From NCBI GenBank assembly GCA_023334545.1, contig JAADVB010000013.1, forward strand, positions 1-64,000: 64,000 nucleotides of DNA, given 5' to 3'. Made by a program: the position numbers and the translations under genes. Shown piece by piece: positions 49,921 through 59,842 of the stretch. Each line of letters opens with the position of its first letter. The stretch's first letter is position 1. Below the pieces are notes generated by a model. It was not told where the DNA came from. It saw nothing but the letters and a program-made list of their open reading frames with translations, and searched no databases. This DNA is from Salisapilia sapeloensis. Lineage: Eukaryota > Oomycota > Peronosporomycetes > Peronosporales > Salisapiliaceae.

Positions 49921-52900
49921 TTAGCGAGAGAATAGGAAACGCAAGTCCTCTTCCGTCAGACGATTGATAGCACTCACATTCGCACCAACAGTGCCTTCAA
50001 AGATCAGTCGTTTCTTTTCCTGCAACTGAAGGATGCGTTCTTCAATCGTGTCGGAGATGATGAAGCGTGTGGCTTGGATAGGTTTGAATTGACCAAGACG
50101 ATGTGTACGGTCGATCGCTTGGTTTTCCGCCGCAGGGTTCCACCATGGATCCATGAGGAAGATGTGAGAAGCGATCGTCAGGTTCAGAGCGACGCCCCCA
50201 GCTTTGAGACTGATGAGGAAGGCCGTGACGGTCGGGTCGTCTCGGAACTTCTTGATGGTCTTGTCTCGAGCGTCCGGAGACATGTTCCCGGACAGTCGGA
50301 CGGTCTTGACACCTCCGAGATCCAATCGGTGTTGGATCAAGTCCAACATGTTGACGAATTGAGAGAAGATGATGGCTTTGCCACTCGGATCTCGCACACG
50401 CATCAGATCGAGCTCTTGCATCAACGCTTCGATCTTGGTACTCGTCTGGAAGGACGCAAGGTCTCCGATACGACGCAAGATGCTACCCTTGTGGAACTTG
50501 GTAAGCGTAGACGAGACAACGGGCTTAGTCTCTTCCTCTTCCTTCACACTTAAGTCGATCGTGAGTTTCTTGTCGCATTCAGGACAGAGCGACGGTGTGC
50601 CTGGAGGTTGAGACTCGAGGAACTCTTTTACACACTCGCGACAGAACGGATGCTTGCATTTGGAAAACACCACATCCTCTGCCTCTTCATGACAGATACT
50701 ACACATAGGTACGTCCTTATCTTCTTCATTCGACAGCAATGGCGTTTCACTAACGACTGGACGCACAGACACAGCTCCATCCGCTAGAGGAGGAAGTTGG
50801 ATGGCTGGATTTGATTTCGAGAAACTGACGAGATACGGGTGGTCCACTGCTTGTCGGAGACGCACCAAGAGGTCAAAGATGTGCGCGTAGTTGTTCAAGA
50901 GCGTGCCACTGGACACGTACGTATTGAACTGCGCTTGACTCTGCGTGTAAATAGCTTCATAAAAGTCCTGCTCGCGTTCATCCAGTCCGTCCTTTCGAAT
51001 GCGCACGAGTTTCGGTGGAAGACAGAGATCATCTGCTCGTCCGTCCTTTGTCCGACGCAGTAGCACATGCTGCAGCACGTCGTTCTGCAGTCTCAGCATG
51101 GCAATCTTACCTTCTGCAACGTATCCGTACGCTTGGATCGGGATGGCTACCTTCTTATTAAAGTAGGAATAGTGCTGTGTTGATGGGTGTGGACACTGGT
51201 GACATCGACCTCTGGTGACGTTAAAGTCGAGCATCTGACACTCGCACTTGGTGCATACGTAGTATGCGTACGGATCGATTTGGAGGAAACGAATGAGAGA
51301 AAAGAGTTCGCCGATACGGTTCTGCAGTGGCGTACCAGTAAGGCACCACTTATAGGTCGACGTGAGGTCAAAGACGCTCTTGGCCGTGTTGCACTTGCGG
51401 TCTTTAATATAGTGCGCTTCATCCAAGACGATCCGCGTCCAGTTGATGTTGTGCAGAGGAGACGTACCTTTTTGTTTCACAGGCTCTGGCTCCTCCTCTT
51501 CCCCGTCGCTCTCACTCATCTCTCGCTTCCGCTTTCGACTCAGATTAATACGTTGGATGGCCGTCATCTTCTTCGGCATATCCTCATCACTCTCTTCTCC
51601 TGCAGCCTTCTTTCCCTTCTTTTCTTGCTTGGCTTGTGCCGCCGACTTGCGAGCGTTTGGACCACAAAAGTATCGGTTGTGGACACGTAGCTTATCGGGC
51701 AGGAACCGACGTTTACAGTACTTGCACGCAACTTTGCCCCATCCACGTGTCTTTCGACACTCGTACTCAATGATCGAGTACGTTGTCAGGACAATATCGT
51801 ACTTGGCGATTGCTTTCGACAACGTCATGCGCTTATTTCCGTGGTGGACATAAATGGACAGATAGTCCGCATCGACAAACTGCTCTATCTCGCTCTTCCA
51901 CTGGAGAACAGCGACGACAGGACACACCACAAGTGTACCGCCTCGTACCTTGTCTCCTGGATCACTCTTCTCCCGGACGTTCTCGAGGATAGTAGCGATG
52001 GCTTGGATCGTCTTGCCCATACCCATCTCATCTGCCAAGATCCCTCCGCGATACTTTCCTTTCTCCTGTGCAGTCATCCACGCCAGAGCTTCTCGTTGGT
52101 ATGGGAGAAGCGGGACGGTGAGGTGTGGCGACGGATCCTGTGCTTTCATCGGAGCTTTTTGGTCGTAATGGTCTTGCGAGAGTGGAATCCGTTCATCCAA
52201 GAGGTTTTTTTCCTCGTTGCTTTCCATGTGAGCTTGAAGAGTATCTCGATCTGGCTTTTCAAGTTCTTGGAAACCTTCAATCGGCTCGACATTATCTGCG
52301 TCTTTATTCTCTTCTGCAGCGAGCTTTTTGGCGGTGGAATAACAGATCTGAGTGCAGTGGATGTGCTTGTAGTACGTCGTCATGCCGAACATGGAGTGCC
52401 GGACACGTACACCGATGCGTATCTGCTTCTTTTCAAACTTTTCTTCACAAGATTTACACTTTGCACGCTTGTTCCTAGCGTACTCGACAAAATAGTTCGG
52501 TCCATTCTCTTCCTCTTCTTCCGATTGTTCAGCCGAGTTGTCACCAGTCATGCCAAACACTTGGTTGCTTTGATGAGCATTCGTTTCAGGCTGGGTGGCC
52601 GTGTTTCCACGACTGTGAGGACGTCTCGCTGTTTGCAAACTTGGCGCAGGAGTAGAGTTCGGAGTACTATCGGATAACGCTTCATCCGATGCATCGCTGC
52701 TTTCCTCACTCTTCACTTGGAAGTCACTGTCATCGTCTTGCTCATCACTATCCTGCTCCATATCTGCTTTGCTCTTCTTCTTTGCTGCTGTCTTCGCAGC
52801 ACGCGTATTCCTACGAAGTCTCTTTAATGGTGACTTGCCATTGGACTTTTTGGGTGTAGCGTCCTTGGCTGTTTCTACATCTGAATGACCACTGCACTTG

Positions 52901-53058
52901 TTACAGAGCCATCCGCTCGCGAGCTTCGGACGTCGGCGTTTCGGCGGATCACAGCATGCTAGATGATAGATATCACGACAATTACTACACATGATCGTCG
53001 CCCGGTTATTCTGCTTTTCACACACGACACAAGTGTCATCTTCTTCACTACTTTCCAT
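49921..53058 (-). CDS. RAD16-type SNF2 helicase with PHD, zinc and RING fingers
   Basis: A single exon of 1045 residues; the first ATG is at 53058 (a frame open to 53142 starts at GTG). Order: PHD finger near residues 10-55 (CVVCEKQNNRATIMCSNC); basic/acidic linker; a PARP-like Cys/His module at ~195-260 (AKCKSCEEKFEKKQIRIGVR); SNF2 ATPase with the P-loop segment LADEMGMGKT at ~344 and LDEAHYIKD at ~545; a RING finger inserted between the helicase lobes at ~784-830 (CSICHEEAEDVVFSKCKHPFC); helicase C-lobe (FSQFVNMLDLIQHRLD, WNPAAENQAIDRTHRLGQ) to the end. RAD16 acts in global-genome nucleotide excision repair with RAD7 as a DNA translocase and E3 ligase. The PHD finger is an extra relative to yeast RAD16. 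Confidence 0.9.
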   Translation of the reverse strand: MESSEEDDTCVVCEKQNNRATIMCSNCRDIYHLACCDPPKRRRPKLASGWLCNKCSGHSDVETAKDATPKKSNGKSPLKRLRRNTRAAKTAAKKKSKADMEQDSDEQDDDSDFQVKSEESSDASDEALSDSTPNSTPAPSLQTARRPHSRGNTATQPETNAHQSNQVFGMTGDNSAEQSEEEEENGPNYFVEYARNKRAKCKSCEEKFEKKQIRIGVRVRHSMFGMTTYYKHIHCTQICYSTAKKLAAEENKDADNVEPIEGFQELEKPDRDTLQAHMESNEEKNLLDERIPLSQDHYDQKAPMKAQDPSPHLTVPLLPYQREALAWMTAQEKGKYRGGILADEMGMGKTIQAIATILENVREKSDPGDKVRGGTLVVCPVVAVLQWKSEIEQFVDADYLSIYVHHGNKRMTLSKAIAKYDIVLTTYSIIEYECRKTRGWGKVACKYCKRRFLPDKLRVHNRYFCGPNARKSAAQAKQEKKGKKAAGEESDEDMPKKMTAIQRINLSRKRKREMSESDGEEEEPEPVKQKGTSPLHNINWTRIVLDEAHYIKDRKCNTAKSVFDLTSTYKWCLTGTPLQNRIGELFSLIRFLQIDPYAYYVCTKCECQMLDFNVTRGRCHQCPHPSTQHYSYFNKKVAIPIQAYGYVAEGKIAMLRLQNDVLQHVLLRRTKDGRADDLCLPPKLVRIRKDGLDEREQDFYEAIYTQSQAQFNTYVSSGTLLNNYAHIFDLLVRLRQAVDHPYLVSFSKSNPAIQLPPLADGAVSVRPVVSETPLLSNEEDKDVPMCSICHEEAEDVVFSKCKHPFCRECVKEFLESQPPGTPSLCPECDKKLTIDLSVKEEEETKPVVSSTLTKFHKGSILRRIGDLASFQTSTKIEALMQELDLMRVRDPSGKAIIFSQFVNMLDLIQHRLDLGGVKTVRLSGNMSPDARDKTIKKFRDDPTVTAFLISLKAGGVALNLTIASHIFLMDPWWNPAAENQAIDRTHRLGQFKPIQATRFIISDTIEERILQLQEKKRLIFEGTVGANVSAINRLTEEDLRFLFSR

Positions 53059-53220
53059 GCTCTTCCGAAGCCGTTGGCCGATATACGAATGAAAGCGATC
53101 GAAACGTCCCGAGAAGCATGTTAAACTCGTTGTATATGGCACAAAGTATGCCGCTTACAACATAGATCTACCAGATCGCGGGAAATCGAGTCGAAAAGAC
53201 ACGAGTACCGGGAAGTCGAG

Positions 53221-53781
53221 ATGGGGCTCTTGAGTATCTTGAAGAAAGTCAAGGAGAAGGAAAAGGAGTTGAGAATCTTACTGCTCGGACTCGATAACGC
53301 AGGCAAGACGACGATCGTAAAAAAGTTCCTTGGACAAGATATTTCGACCATCTCCCCGACGCTCGGCTTTGATATCCAGACGCTCACCTTTCGACAGTTC
53401 AAGCTCAACGTATGGGACGTTGGTGGACAGCAGACAATCCGGTCGTACTGGCGGAACTACTTTGAGCAGACCGATGGCCTCATTTGGGTCGTCGACAGTG
53501 CCGATCGTCGACGACTCAAAGACTGTCGAGAAGAGCTCCGGTCGTTGTTGATACAGGAAAAGCTCGCTGGAGCTACGCTCCTCATCTTTGCGAATAAACA
53601 GGACCTCCCTGGCGCTCTGTCTTGTGAAGAGATCGCCGACTTTCTCGGCCTACAGGACGCACAGTACTCGTCGAGGCACTGGAGCATCATCCCGTGCAGT
53701 GCCTTCACAGGCGACGGCCTGCTCGATGGGATCGAGTGGCTCGTAAATGACATAGCTAGTCGTATCTTTCTTATGGAATAA
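53221..53781 (+). CDS. ARL2: ADP-ribosylation factor-like protein 2 (ARL2)
   Basis: A single exon of 186 residues, ATG at 53221. Small GTPase with all G motifs: P-loop GLDNAGKTT, switch I Thr in [11 protein letters not shown], switch [16 protein letters not shown] and CSAFTG. The N-terminal [16 protein letters not shown] with Gly2 followed by a helix that ARL2 keeps unmyristoylated, and GFDIQTL in place of the ARF GFNVETV, point to ARL2. ARL2 works with tubulin cofactor D and BART in tubulin folding and mitochondrial or ciliary functions. It shares a 162-base divergent spacer with the RAD16-type gene. Confidence 0.9.
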   Translation: MGLLSILKKVKEKEKELRILLLGLDNAGKTTIVKKFLGQDISTISPTLGFDIQTLTFRQFKLNVWDVGGQQTIRSYWRNYFEQTDGLIWVVDSADRRRLKDCREELRSLLIQEKLAGATLLIFANKQDLPGALSCEEIADFLGLQDAQYSSRHWSIIPCSAFTGDGLLDGIEWLVNDIASRIFLME

Positions 53782-53812
53782 CACGTACACAATGAATTGC
53801 ATGTTAAGTGTA

Positions 53813-55197
53813 TCAATTGGCGCCTGGTAGAAAGGTGCCAGGAGGTAGAACCAGTTTGGGTTTCTCCACCGGACAAGCTACGCTCGCTTCTTCCAGCCGC
53901 AACCGGAACGCTTCTACTTCCTTGTCGACTTCATCCGGACTCTCCTCAAACTGATCACTCTCCTCGCTCTTGGGCGTAGCCTCAACTTTTTCCTGCTTCT
54001 CCTTCTTCTTCCGCTTCTTCTTCTCTTTGTTCTTCCGTTTCTTCGGCACAGTCTTTTGACTCGCACGCAGGTCAGCAATCTCATCACGCAGCAGCTCTGC
54101 CTGCACAGCTAGTGAGTGCTGCAAGGCTGCTTGATACGCGTCCTCTAATTGCTCTCGGAACTTGATGGCAAGGACTTCGAGGATGAATTCTTGAGCGAGG
54201 TGCGGCGTATTGGCACCAGGACACTCGTTCAAGTCTTCCTCTTCCTCCTCTTCACTCTCTTCTTCTTCCCAATCGCTTTCAAACTCATCAAAAGCAGCGT
54301 CGAGACTGGATAAAAAGCTGAATTGATCTCCATAGCGTATCAAGTCAAGGACGAAACCAGGATGATCTTCTCGAATGACAATGTACCGGTCTTGAGAAGT
54401 AACGTCCGAAGCTTCAAGAGGACGCATGGGAGGGAGAGAGCTTCTAGACGTGACGACAGTGCGACTCGTTCCGTCCGTTTGTCGATGCATTTCACAAGTA
54501 AAGACGACCTCGTGGCTTTCGACGATCATTTCATCCTCACTTTCATCTCCCCACCCACTCTCAGAGCTCTCGTCTTCTGGCGGGAAAGCTGGGTGAACGT
54601 TAAACATCTCTTGCAACGATCGGGACCCACTTCGTCGGTGTTCATGGTCTCCCCACTCTTGTAGGACGTTGTCGTGGCATTCACAACATAGTTTTTGGCG
54701 GATCAAGAACCGATTCAAAGCTTCTACGTAGACGCTTCGGTGGATGCGGAGTAGAGGACGTTTGGAAGAGAGTGGAAGGTCTTTCCAAAAGTTGAGCAGC
54801 TCTTCCAGTGTATATCCACGAGCAAAGGATGAGGAAGAAACGAGAGCATCTAATCGAGCGTCCAATCGAGCGCTCTTGGCCGTGGGATTTGGTCTGCGAT
54901 TGGAACTGCTTTTGCGACTGGACTTGGAGAAGGATTCGCGAGGTGAGAGCTCAAAGTCATCATCATGCCAGCCATTTCTACATTGTGGTTAGTATCCATA
55001 GGAGGTACAGTGCGCATGGAGGTGTACCTATACTTTGTCGCTAGCATGAAACCTGTGGCTCGCTGGAGCATGCGGTGCTTCCGGAGCAAGGACCGACGCT
55101 CTTTCACGTGGTCAAAGGTCAACTTATCGTCCATTTGATTCTCGTCGTGGGAACGACGCTGGTCGTCCGACGGGCTACTGCTCTTCCGACGTGTCAT
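53813..55197 (-). CDS. GGNBP2-like protein
   Basis: Two exons, complement(53813..54977, 55034..55197), 442 residues; ATG at 55197. The N-terminal ~85 residues are basic and Ser-rich (MTRRKSSSPSDDQRRSHDE). The central part has VYVEALNRFLIRQKLCCECHDNVLQEW and VVFTCEMHRQTDG, a Cys pattern similar to gametogenetin-binding protein 2. A very acidic run follows (EEEESEEEEEEDLNE), then a helix (QEFILEVLAIKFREQLEDAY), a Lys-rich block (PKKRKNKEKKKRKKKEKQ) that is probably a nuclear signal, and an end in GAN. The helix after the Cys region, the Lys block and the final GAN all recall GGNBP2, a nuclear protein of unclear molecular role. Resemblance is moderate. The intron is 56 nt. Confidence 0.6.
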
Positions 55198-55503
55198 ACA
55201 AAGGTCTTGTATGAAAATATTTCGACTGGAAGTAGACGCTAGACGATGGCGAAGTATATGAATCGGACGATATGTCGAAGGGGTAAGTAGACAACGGCCG
55301 ACCTTCGCTCCCAAAGACTCGATTTGTCTTTGCTCTCGTTCGTGTGTTTTTACCTTGCTCTGATTCGCACAAATGGACGTAAGTAATACACGCGGATTGG
55401 CGGAAAAGGGTCTAGCAGCTGGCTCGTCTTACTTTATGATCTTCAGTAATAGTCATATTACGGACCAAAGAAAGGCTCTTATCAGACATTCGGGCGAATC
55501 GCC

Positions 55504-56358
55504 ATGTCGAGTCTAGCGGCCACGCAGGCCGATGGGTATTACTATCCCAAGGATTGGGATCCGTCGAAAGGGTCGTTGAACGCATATCAAAAGTCCCATC
55601 CGCTCGGGAAGCGTGCCAAGCACCTGCACTCCGATAGAGAGCTCGTGGTTCGCTTTGAAATGCCGTTTAACACCCAATGCACACACTGCTCGCTATCGAT
55701 CGGTCGAGGCGTACGCTTCAATGCACGCAAGAAGAAAGTAGGCATGTATTTCTCGACTGTTATATATGAATTCCGTATGCGTTGTACGTCCTGCAAGAAG
55801 GATATGTGCATTCGGAACGATCCGGAGCATCGAGGGTATGCCATGACCTATGGTATTCGTCAAAAGGACGAGACGTTCGAAGCTGCGGATGTCGAAACAG
55901 AGGTCTTGAATGACATAGAAACATCTAGGAAGGTTCAGGAAGATCCGTTTTATCGATTGGAACATGAAAACGCAGATAAAGCTGCAGCAAAGAAGAGAGC
56001 GAGAGGCTTTGAAGCTCTGGTGAGTGTCCAAGACGCACAGTTTAAAGACGATTACTCCAGTAACAGTAATCTGCGGTCCAAGTTTCGTAAAGAAAAGAAG
56101 CATATCAAGTCAAGGCAGCAAGAAGCGAAGCGGCTGGGGATTGCCAACGTTCCGTTGCTCGAGCCGAATACAAGTGACAGGGTAAAAGCAAAGGCAGTTG
56201 TCTACAAAGCAATTCCAGGTGCCAATCAAGTTGGACGAAAGAGACGAACAGATACGAGTAGCTTTCAGCATTTTGGAGACACAGTCGGGTCTCAACTCCA
56301 TCGTTTAAAAGCAGCCAAGAGAGCGAAGCATAGTGTCGGAAGGAGAATGAAAAGATAA
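55504..56358 (+). CDS. CCDC130/YJU2-family splicing factor
   Basis: A single exon of 284 residues. The start at 55504 (MSSLAATQADGYYYPKDWDP) fits the family, whose members begin with a short leader and YYPPD-like sequence. Core features: GSLNAYQKSHPLGKRAKHL, ELVVRFEMPFNTQC, zinc-binding Cys pairs CTHC and CTSCKKDMC, VRFNARKKKVGMYFSTVIYEFRMRC, then DPEHRGYAMTYGIRQKDETFEAAD. The C-terminal half is a charged, Lys/Arg-rich coil ending GRRMKR. YJU2/CCDC130 (CWC16) proteins join the spliceosome around the first catalytic step; the RFNARKKKVG segment groups it with CCDC130. A tempting upstream ATG|GTAAGT at 55374 lies in the 5' region but adds nothing recognisable. Confidence 0.87.
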   Translation: MSSLAATQADGYYYPKDWDPSKGSLNAYQKSHPLGKRAKHLHSDRELVVRFEMPFNTQCTHCSLSIGRGVRFNARKKKVGMYFSTVIYEFRMRCTSCKKDMCIRNDPEHRGYAMTYGIRQKDETFEAADVETEVLNDIETSRKVQEDPFYRLEHENADKAAAKKRARGFEALVSVQDAQFKDDYSSNSNLRSKFRKEKKHIKSRQQEAKRLGIANVPLLEPNTSDRVKAKAVVYKAIPGANQVGRKRRTDTSSFQHFGDTVGSQLHRLKAAKRAKHSVGRRMKR

Positions 56359-56744
56359 ATAACTATTTCTTTTTTTACTTTTTAATTGACTTGATGGGGG
56401 CAAAGGTCTTCAGCCAGATTGGTTCAGGTGGGGTCTAATAGATTTGGAAACAGTAACGTGGAGACTGGTCATTAAATTCAGAGTGGACAAGTATCTCGTA
56501 CTCAAACTTAATTTCTACCAACACAGCTATGGTTTTAATAGTGTACTTGACCTCTAATCGATTACGCCAGATCGCCAATCACCTACAACTCATGCTTTAC
56601 ACCTGCAAAGGCGACAAAGAAACAGTATCTTTGTCCAATCACTTACATTAACTCTGTTCATGTCAACTTGGCCTATATGTTAGCGTTGTACGCATTGCCA
56701 CACTTGACTACATTTAAACGTCACTTTTGTTTTCAATTGATCCT
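56359..56744. other. Intergenic region between convergent genes
   Basis: 386 bases with T- and A-rich runs right after the CCDC130-type stop. Short frames only; no gene supported. Probably the 3' UTRs of both genes. Confidence 0.5.
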
Positions 56745-57896
56745 TTACGACAAACTAGGTCGGTCAATGCGAAAGAGATCCGTTGCATGAGACGTAGACC
56801 CATCCAGTGCCAATTGAACAAGCATTTCACCAATGACAGGTGTCATTTTGGCACCATGACCACTAAATCCAGCTCCCACGACGATCTTACGTCCGCTCTC
56901 CGGTACAAAGTCGACGATGAAGTTTTCATCCGGTGTCATCGTGTACAAGCAGTCGTCCACACGGCATGGTTCATCCGTAAGTAGATGAGCGAAATCTTTA
57001 CGTACGACGGAACGTAGTTTATCAACATCACTTGCTGCTTGTTTTACGCCAGGACGTTTATCCGGGTCAATGTTCGGTCCGTCATGCAGACAGATCTTCA
57101 CACCTTGAACGCCACTTGCTGATGGCATACCGTAGAGGTATGGTGGGACTGCATTGATGAAAATAGGAAAGTTGTTTGGTGTATACTTGTCCTTGTGTTC
57201 TTCCGGACAGGTCCAAAACGTGCCAAAGACAGCACGAGGCTGTAAGGATACATCAGCGTTTTGGAGAAGTCGACTTGCCCAGCTACCGGCGGTAATGATG
57301 CATTTAGTACCGTACATCACTTGCCCGCCTACTAGTTCCACGGCGACGAATCCATTGTCACCTTCTTTGACGCTTTGTACGCCCGTGTTGTCACGCAACG
57401 TAGCGCCCTGCTTTTCAGCTAGCGTTTGAAGCGTCTTCATCGCTTGATCCGGGTTTAGCACCCCAGCATAATCCGTGTAGATGGCATCTCCGGACGATGG
57501 CAACGTGAACCCGGGGAAACGTTCATTCACTTGAGATCCACTTAGCCTTTCATGAGGCACTTTGTGCGTCTTCAGAGAAGCTCCAACCTTGTCTAAGTTG
57601 TCGGTGGGTGTGGTAGCGTAGTCGAGACCACCAGTCATCTCAATCAGCTCGACGTTACTCTCTTTTTCAAGCTGCTTCCACATCTCGAGCGAATCCAGAC
57701 ACAGCTTTGTGTAAATCGGTTCAGAGTACGCTACACGAAAGATGCGGTTTCGTCCGTGGCTCGACCCTTTCGTATGCAGAAACGAGAATTGCTCGAGAAG
57801 TAGGACACGAGCACCTTTCTTGGAAGCGTGATAAGCAGCCGAACTACCCATGAGACCGGCGCCAACGATAACGAGATCGAACTGGTCGGTAGACAT
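56745..57896 (-). CDS. FAD-dependent sarcosine/N-methyl amino acid oxidase-like protein
   Basis: 383 residues, ATG at 57896 (the frame is open further but starts at TTG). The FAD-binding Rossmann motif is right at the N-terminus: FDLVIVGAGLMGSSAAYHASKKG, then LLEQF and the GSSHGRNRIFRVAY stretch typical of the monomeric sarcosine oxidase/MTOX group. Late in the protein DDCLYTMTPDENFIVDFVPE carries a Cys at the site where sarcosine oxidases bind FAD covalently, and VVGAGFSGHGAKMTPVIGEMLVQLA closes the fold. It oxidises secondary amines (sarcosine, pipecolate or N-methyl amino acids) with O2, making peroxide. The C-terminus (RPSLS) is not a clear PTS1 signal. Intronless. Confidence 0.9.
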   Translation of the reverse strand: MSTDQFDLVIVGAGLMGSSAAYHASKKGARVLLLEQFSFLHTKGSSHGRNRIFRVAYSEPIYTKLCLDSLEMWKQLEKESNVELIEMTGGLDYATTPTDNLDKVGASLKTHKVPHERLSGSQVNERFPGFTLPSSGDAIYTDYAGVLNPDQAMKTLQTLAEKQGATLRDNTGVQSVKEGDNGFVAVELVGGQVMYGTKCIITAGSWASRLLQNADVSLQPRAVFGTFWTCPEEHKDKYTPNNFPIFINAVPPYLYGMPSASGVQGVKICLHDGPNIDPDKRPGVKQAASDVDKLRSVVRKDFAHLLTDEPCRVDDCLYTMTPDENFIVDFVPESGRKIVVGAGFSGHGAKMTPVIGEMLVQLALDGSTSHATDLFRIDRPSLS

Positions 57897-58444
57897 TGTT
57901 TTCCAAGACACGTGAGTCGCTGAGAAGGATGTGAACAGTAAGAAAGTGGTATTAGCGCAGCCGTCTATCTTGAAGAGCTGCAATTCATCTAATCGACTGA
58001 TGAGATGGAGCTCCTACTTGATCAACATCTACCGAATGTATCGATGGATATGCGTCTAAAAGCCAGCGCATGTCACTTATCTGCCTCTACGTGTCATTTT
58101 CCCTTCAGCAGTCACTAACATACAGCGTGTGGTACATGTTCTGACCTGCCACGACTGAACAGCAAATGTCCAGCTCTATCTACTTCCATGTCTTCCAATT
58201 CGACCGTTATTTCCATCAGATGTGGAAACTTCGCGCACAAATCCTTCCATTCCGCGCGCTGTCGTCTATGCAAACGTGCTCTAGATTCCTATGGCGTCCT
58301 ACATGGTGCGTATCGTGACCGTCGTCCACGACAATGTGATTGTTACATGACCAGCTGCCCATGACGCTTGAGCAGAGGCTACATTTGCTACACTTTGTTT
58401 TTGTATACACAAAGGTAATCGCCTCATTAAGCATAAATCGCACC
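57897..58444. other. Divergent promoter region
   Basis: 548 bases between two divergent starts. Only short frames overlap here. A TCATT-type initiator candidate lies at 58424-58437. Confidence 0.4.
58424..58437 (+). promoter_or_regulatory. Possible Inr-like element before the PP2C gene
   Basis: TCATTAAGCATAAA keeps the TCATT...GCAW part of the oomycete initiator pattern, only 7 bases before the ATG at 58445. Weak match; a start so close would leave almost no leader, so a downstream ATG may be used. Confidence 0.25.
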
Positions 58445-59752
58445 ATGGAAGAAGACAGCAGCAGCCTTGATCCCATAAGGACGTTTTCGTTCGAGTCCAC
58501 ATCTCCAACGTTCTCTAGCACGACGGACGTCCCGGAGGAGGTTACTCAAGCTCCTCGAGCATCTCGCCAACGCTCGCTCTCTATGGACGATCGATCCGTC
58601 ACGTCACCGACACCTCAGCCGACCACGAAACAAGCGATGGCGTCTGCTTTCGCCAAATTCCGCACGTCTTCAGATACGTTGATGAAAAAAGCACAGAGCT
58701 TTCGATCTGTTCGTACTGGTCATAGCTTCACGTCTCCATTCAGCAAGCCTCGATGGGATCCACAAGGTCGCGTACTAAGTGCTTCGGCATCCTTTGAATT
58801 TCATGGAGAAGACGCCATGGCCATGGGATCGTACTTTCACATCGTGGCTGATGGTGTCTCGGCGCCAATGGCTCGATCGAAACAAAAGGATCAATCCAAG
58901 GGTGTGACGTCTGCCATCATCGCTAGAGCCTTGGTCAAGCACGTGGAAGAAGCTTTGAACGATGTGACGGAGAACCACAGGATGGCGATATCTGCCCAGA
59001 CGTTCGAATCGGCTATCGTACAAGGTATCAAGGCAGCACGTATCGAATGCTTTGAGCATCGAAAATCACGCATCGCATCCACATTGTCCGTGACGTACTT
59101 CGATCGGTGGCACTCCAAGCTCCTGGCGTTCACACTAGGTGACTCCAAGTGTATATTGCTTCGGAAGGGAGAGCTGGTCTTTGAAACCTCTTCGTGCGTC
59201 CGAGAATTCAACGTACCATGCATTGTCGGTCTTAGCAAACAAGTTTCTAGGAAAGATTATGTCGTTCAGCACTGTGCTCTCCAACCAGGCGACGTCGTCA
59301 TGACGTTTTCCGACGGCATTGCGGATAACATTTATGAAGATGAGCTTCTGTCGATCCTCAGTCCTTTAAAAGGAAAAGGAGAAACGAGTCAAGATGAGCT
59401 ACAGAGTGTGTGTGACGCGCTCGCGGACAAGTGTAAATGCCATGAAAAGAAAGACGGAGATACCGATGAACTGTTTCCGTTTGCGACAGCGGCAGTGAAC
59501 GAGTATGCGAATCGAGCTTTGTATGAAGTGTCAAGTATGCAGACGGATGTGCTGTCGAAAGAATCGAATCACTTGAGCTATTCCTCCGTACTCGCTCGGA
59601 AGCACGAAGGAAAGAAGACGTTGAGCAAAGAATTACGTCGGAATAGGAAGAACTATAAGCTACACTATACCTTGTCGCAACTTCGGAAGATGGCAGAGCT
59701 GTCGACGAACAAGCCCGACGACATCTCCCTGTGTATGACCAAACTCGTATGA
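58445..59752 (+). CDS. PP2C-type protein phosphatase, PPTC7-like
   Basis: A single exon of 435 residues, ATG at 58445. The first ~105 residues are Ser/Thr/Pro-rich and probably disordered (RSLSMDDRSVTSPTPQ, a likely phosphorylated stretch). The phosphatase domain follows: SFEFHGEDAMAMGSYFHIVADGVSAPMA, where GEDA and ADGV supply metal-binding acidic residues; STLSVTYFD; LLAFTLGDSKCILLRKGE; LQPGDVVMTFSDGIADNIY; and the terminal KPDDISLCM. The order and the late NKPDDIS Asp pair match the PPTC7/PP2C group. ADGVSAPMA replaces the usual ADGVGGW, so the Gly pair is missing. A basic insert (KKTLSKELRRNRKNYK) precedes the last motif. Substrate unknown. Confidence 0.82.
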   Translation: MEEDSSSLDPIRTFSFESTSPTFSSTTDVPEEVTQAPRASRQRSLSMDDRSVTSPTPQPTTKQAMASAFAKFRTSSDTLMKKAQSFRSVRTGHSFTSPFSKPRWDPQGRVLSASASFEFHGEDAMAMGSYFHIVADGVSAPMARSKQKDQSKGVTSAIIARALVKHVEEALNDVTENHRMAISAQTFESAIVQGIKAARIECFEHRKSRIASTLSVTYFDRWHSKLLAFTLGDSKCILLRKGELVFETSSCVREFNVPCIVGLSKQVSRKDYVVQHCALQPGDVVMTFSDGIADNIYEDELLSILSPLKGKGETSQDELQSVCDALADKCKCHEKKDGDTDELFPFATAAVNEYANRALYEVSSMQTDVLSKESNHLSYSSVLARKHEGKKTLSKELRRNRKNYKLHYTLSQLRKMAELSTNKPDDISLCMTKLV

Positions 59753-59842
59753 AGCGTCTCGATGGGAAGAGAGCGTTTCGAGTCTATATTCTTGATAGCA
59801 TGCAAATGTACGAATAAACCTGGTGGACAAAAGGTCTTGTTT

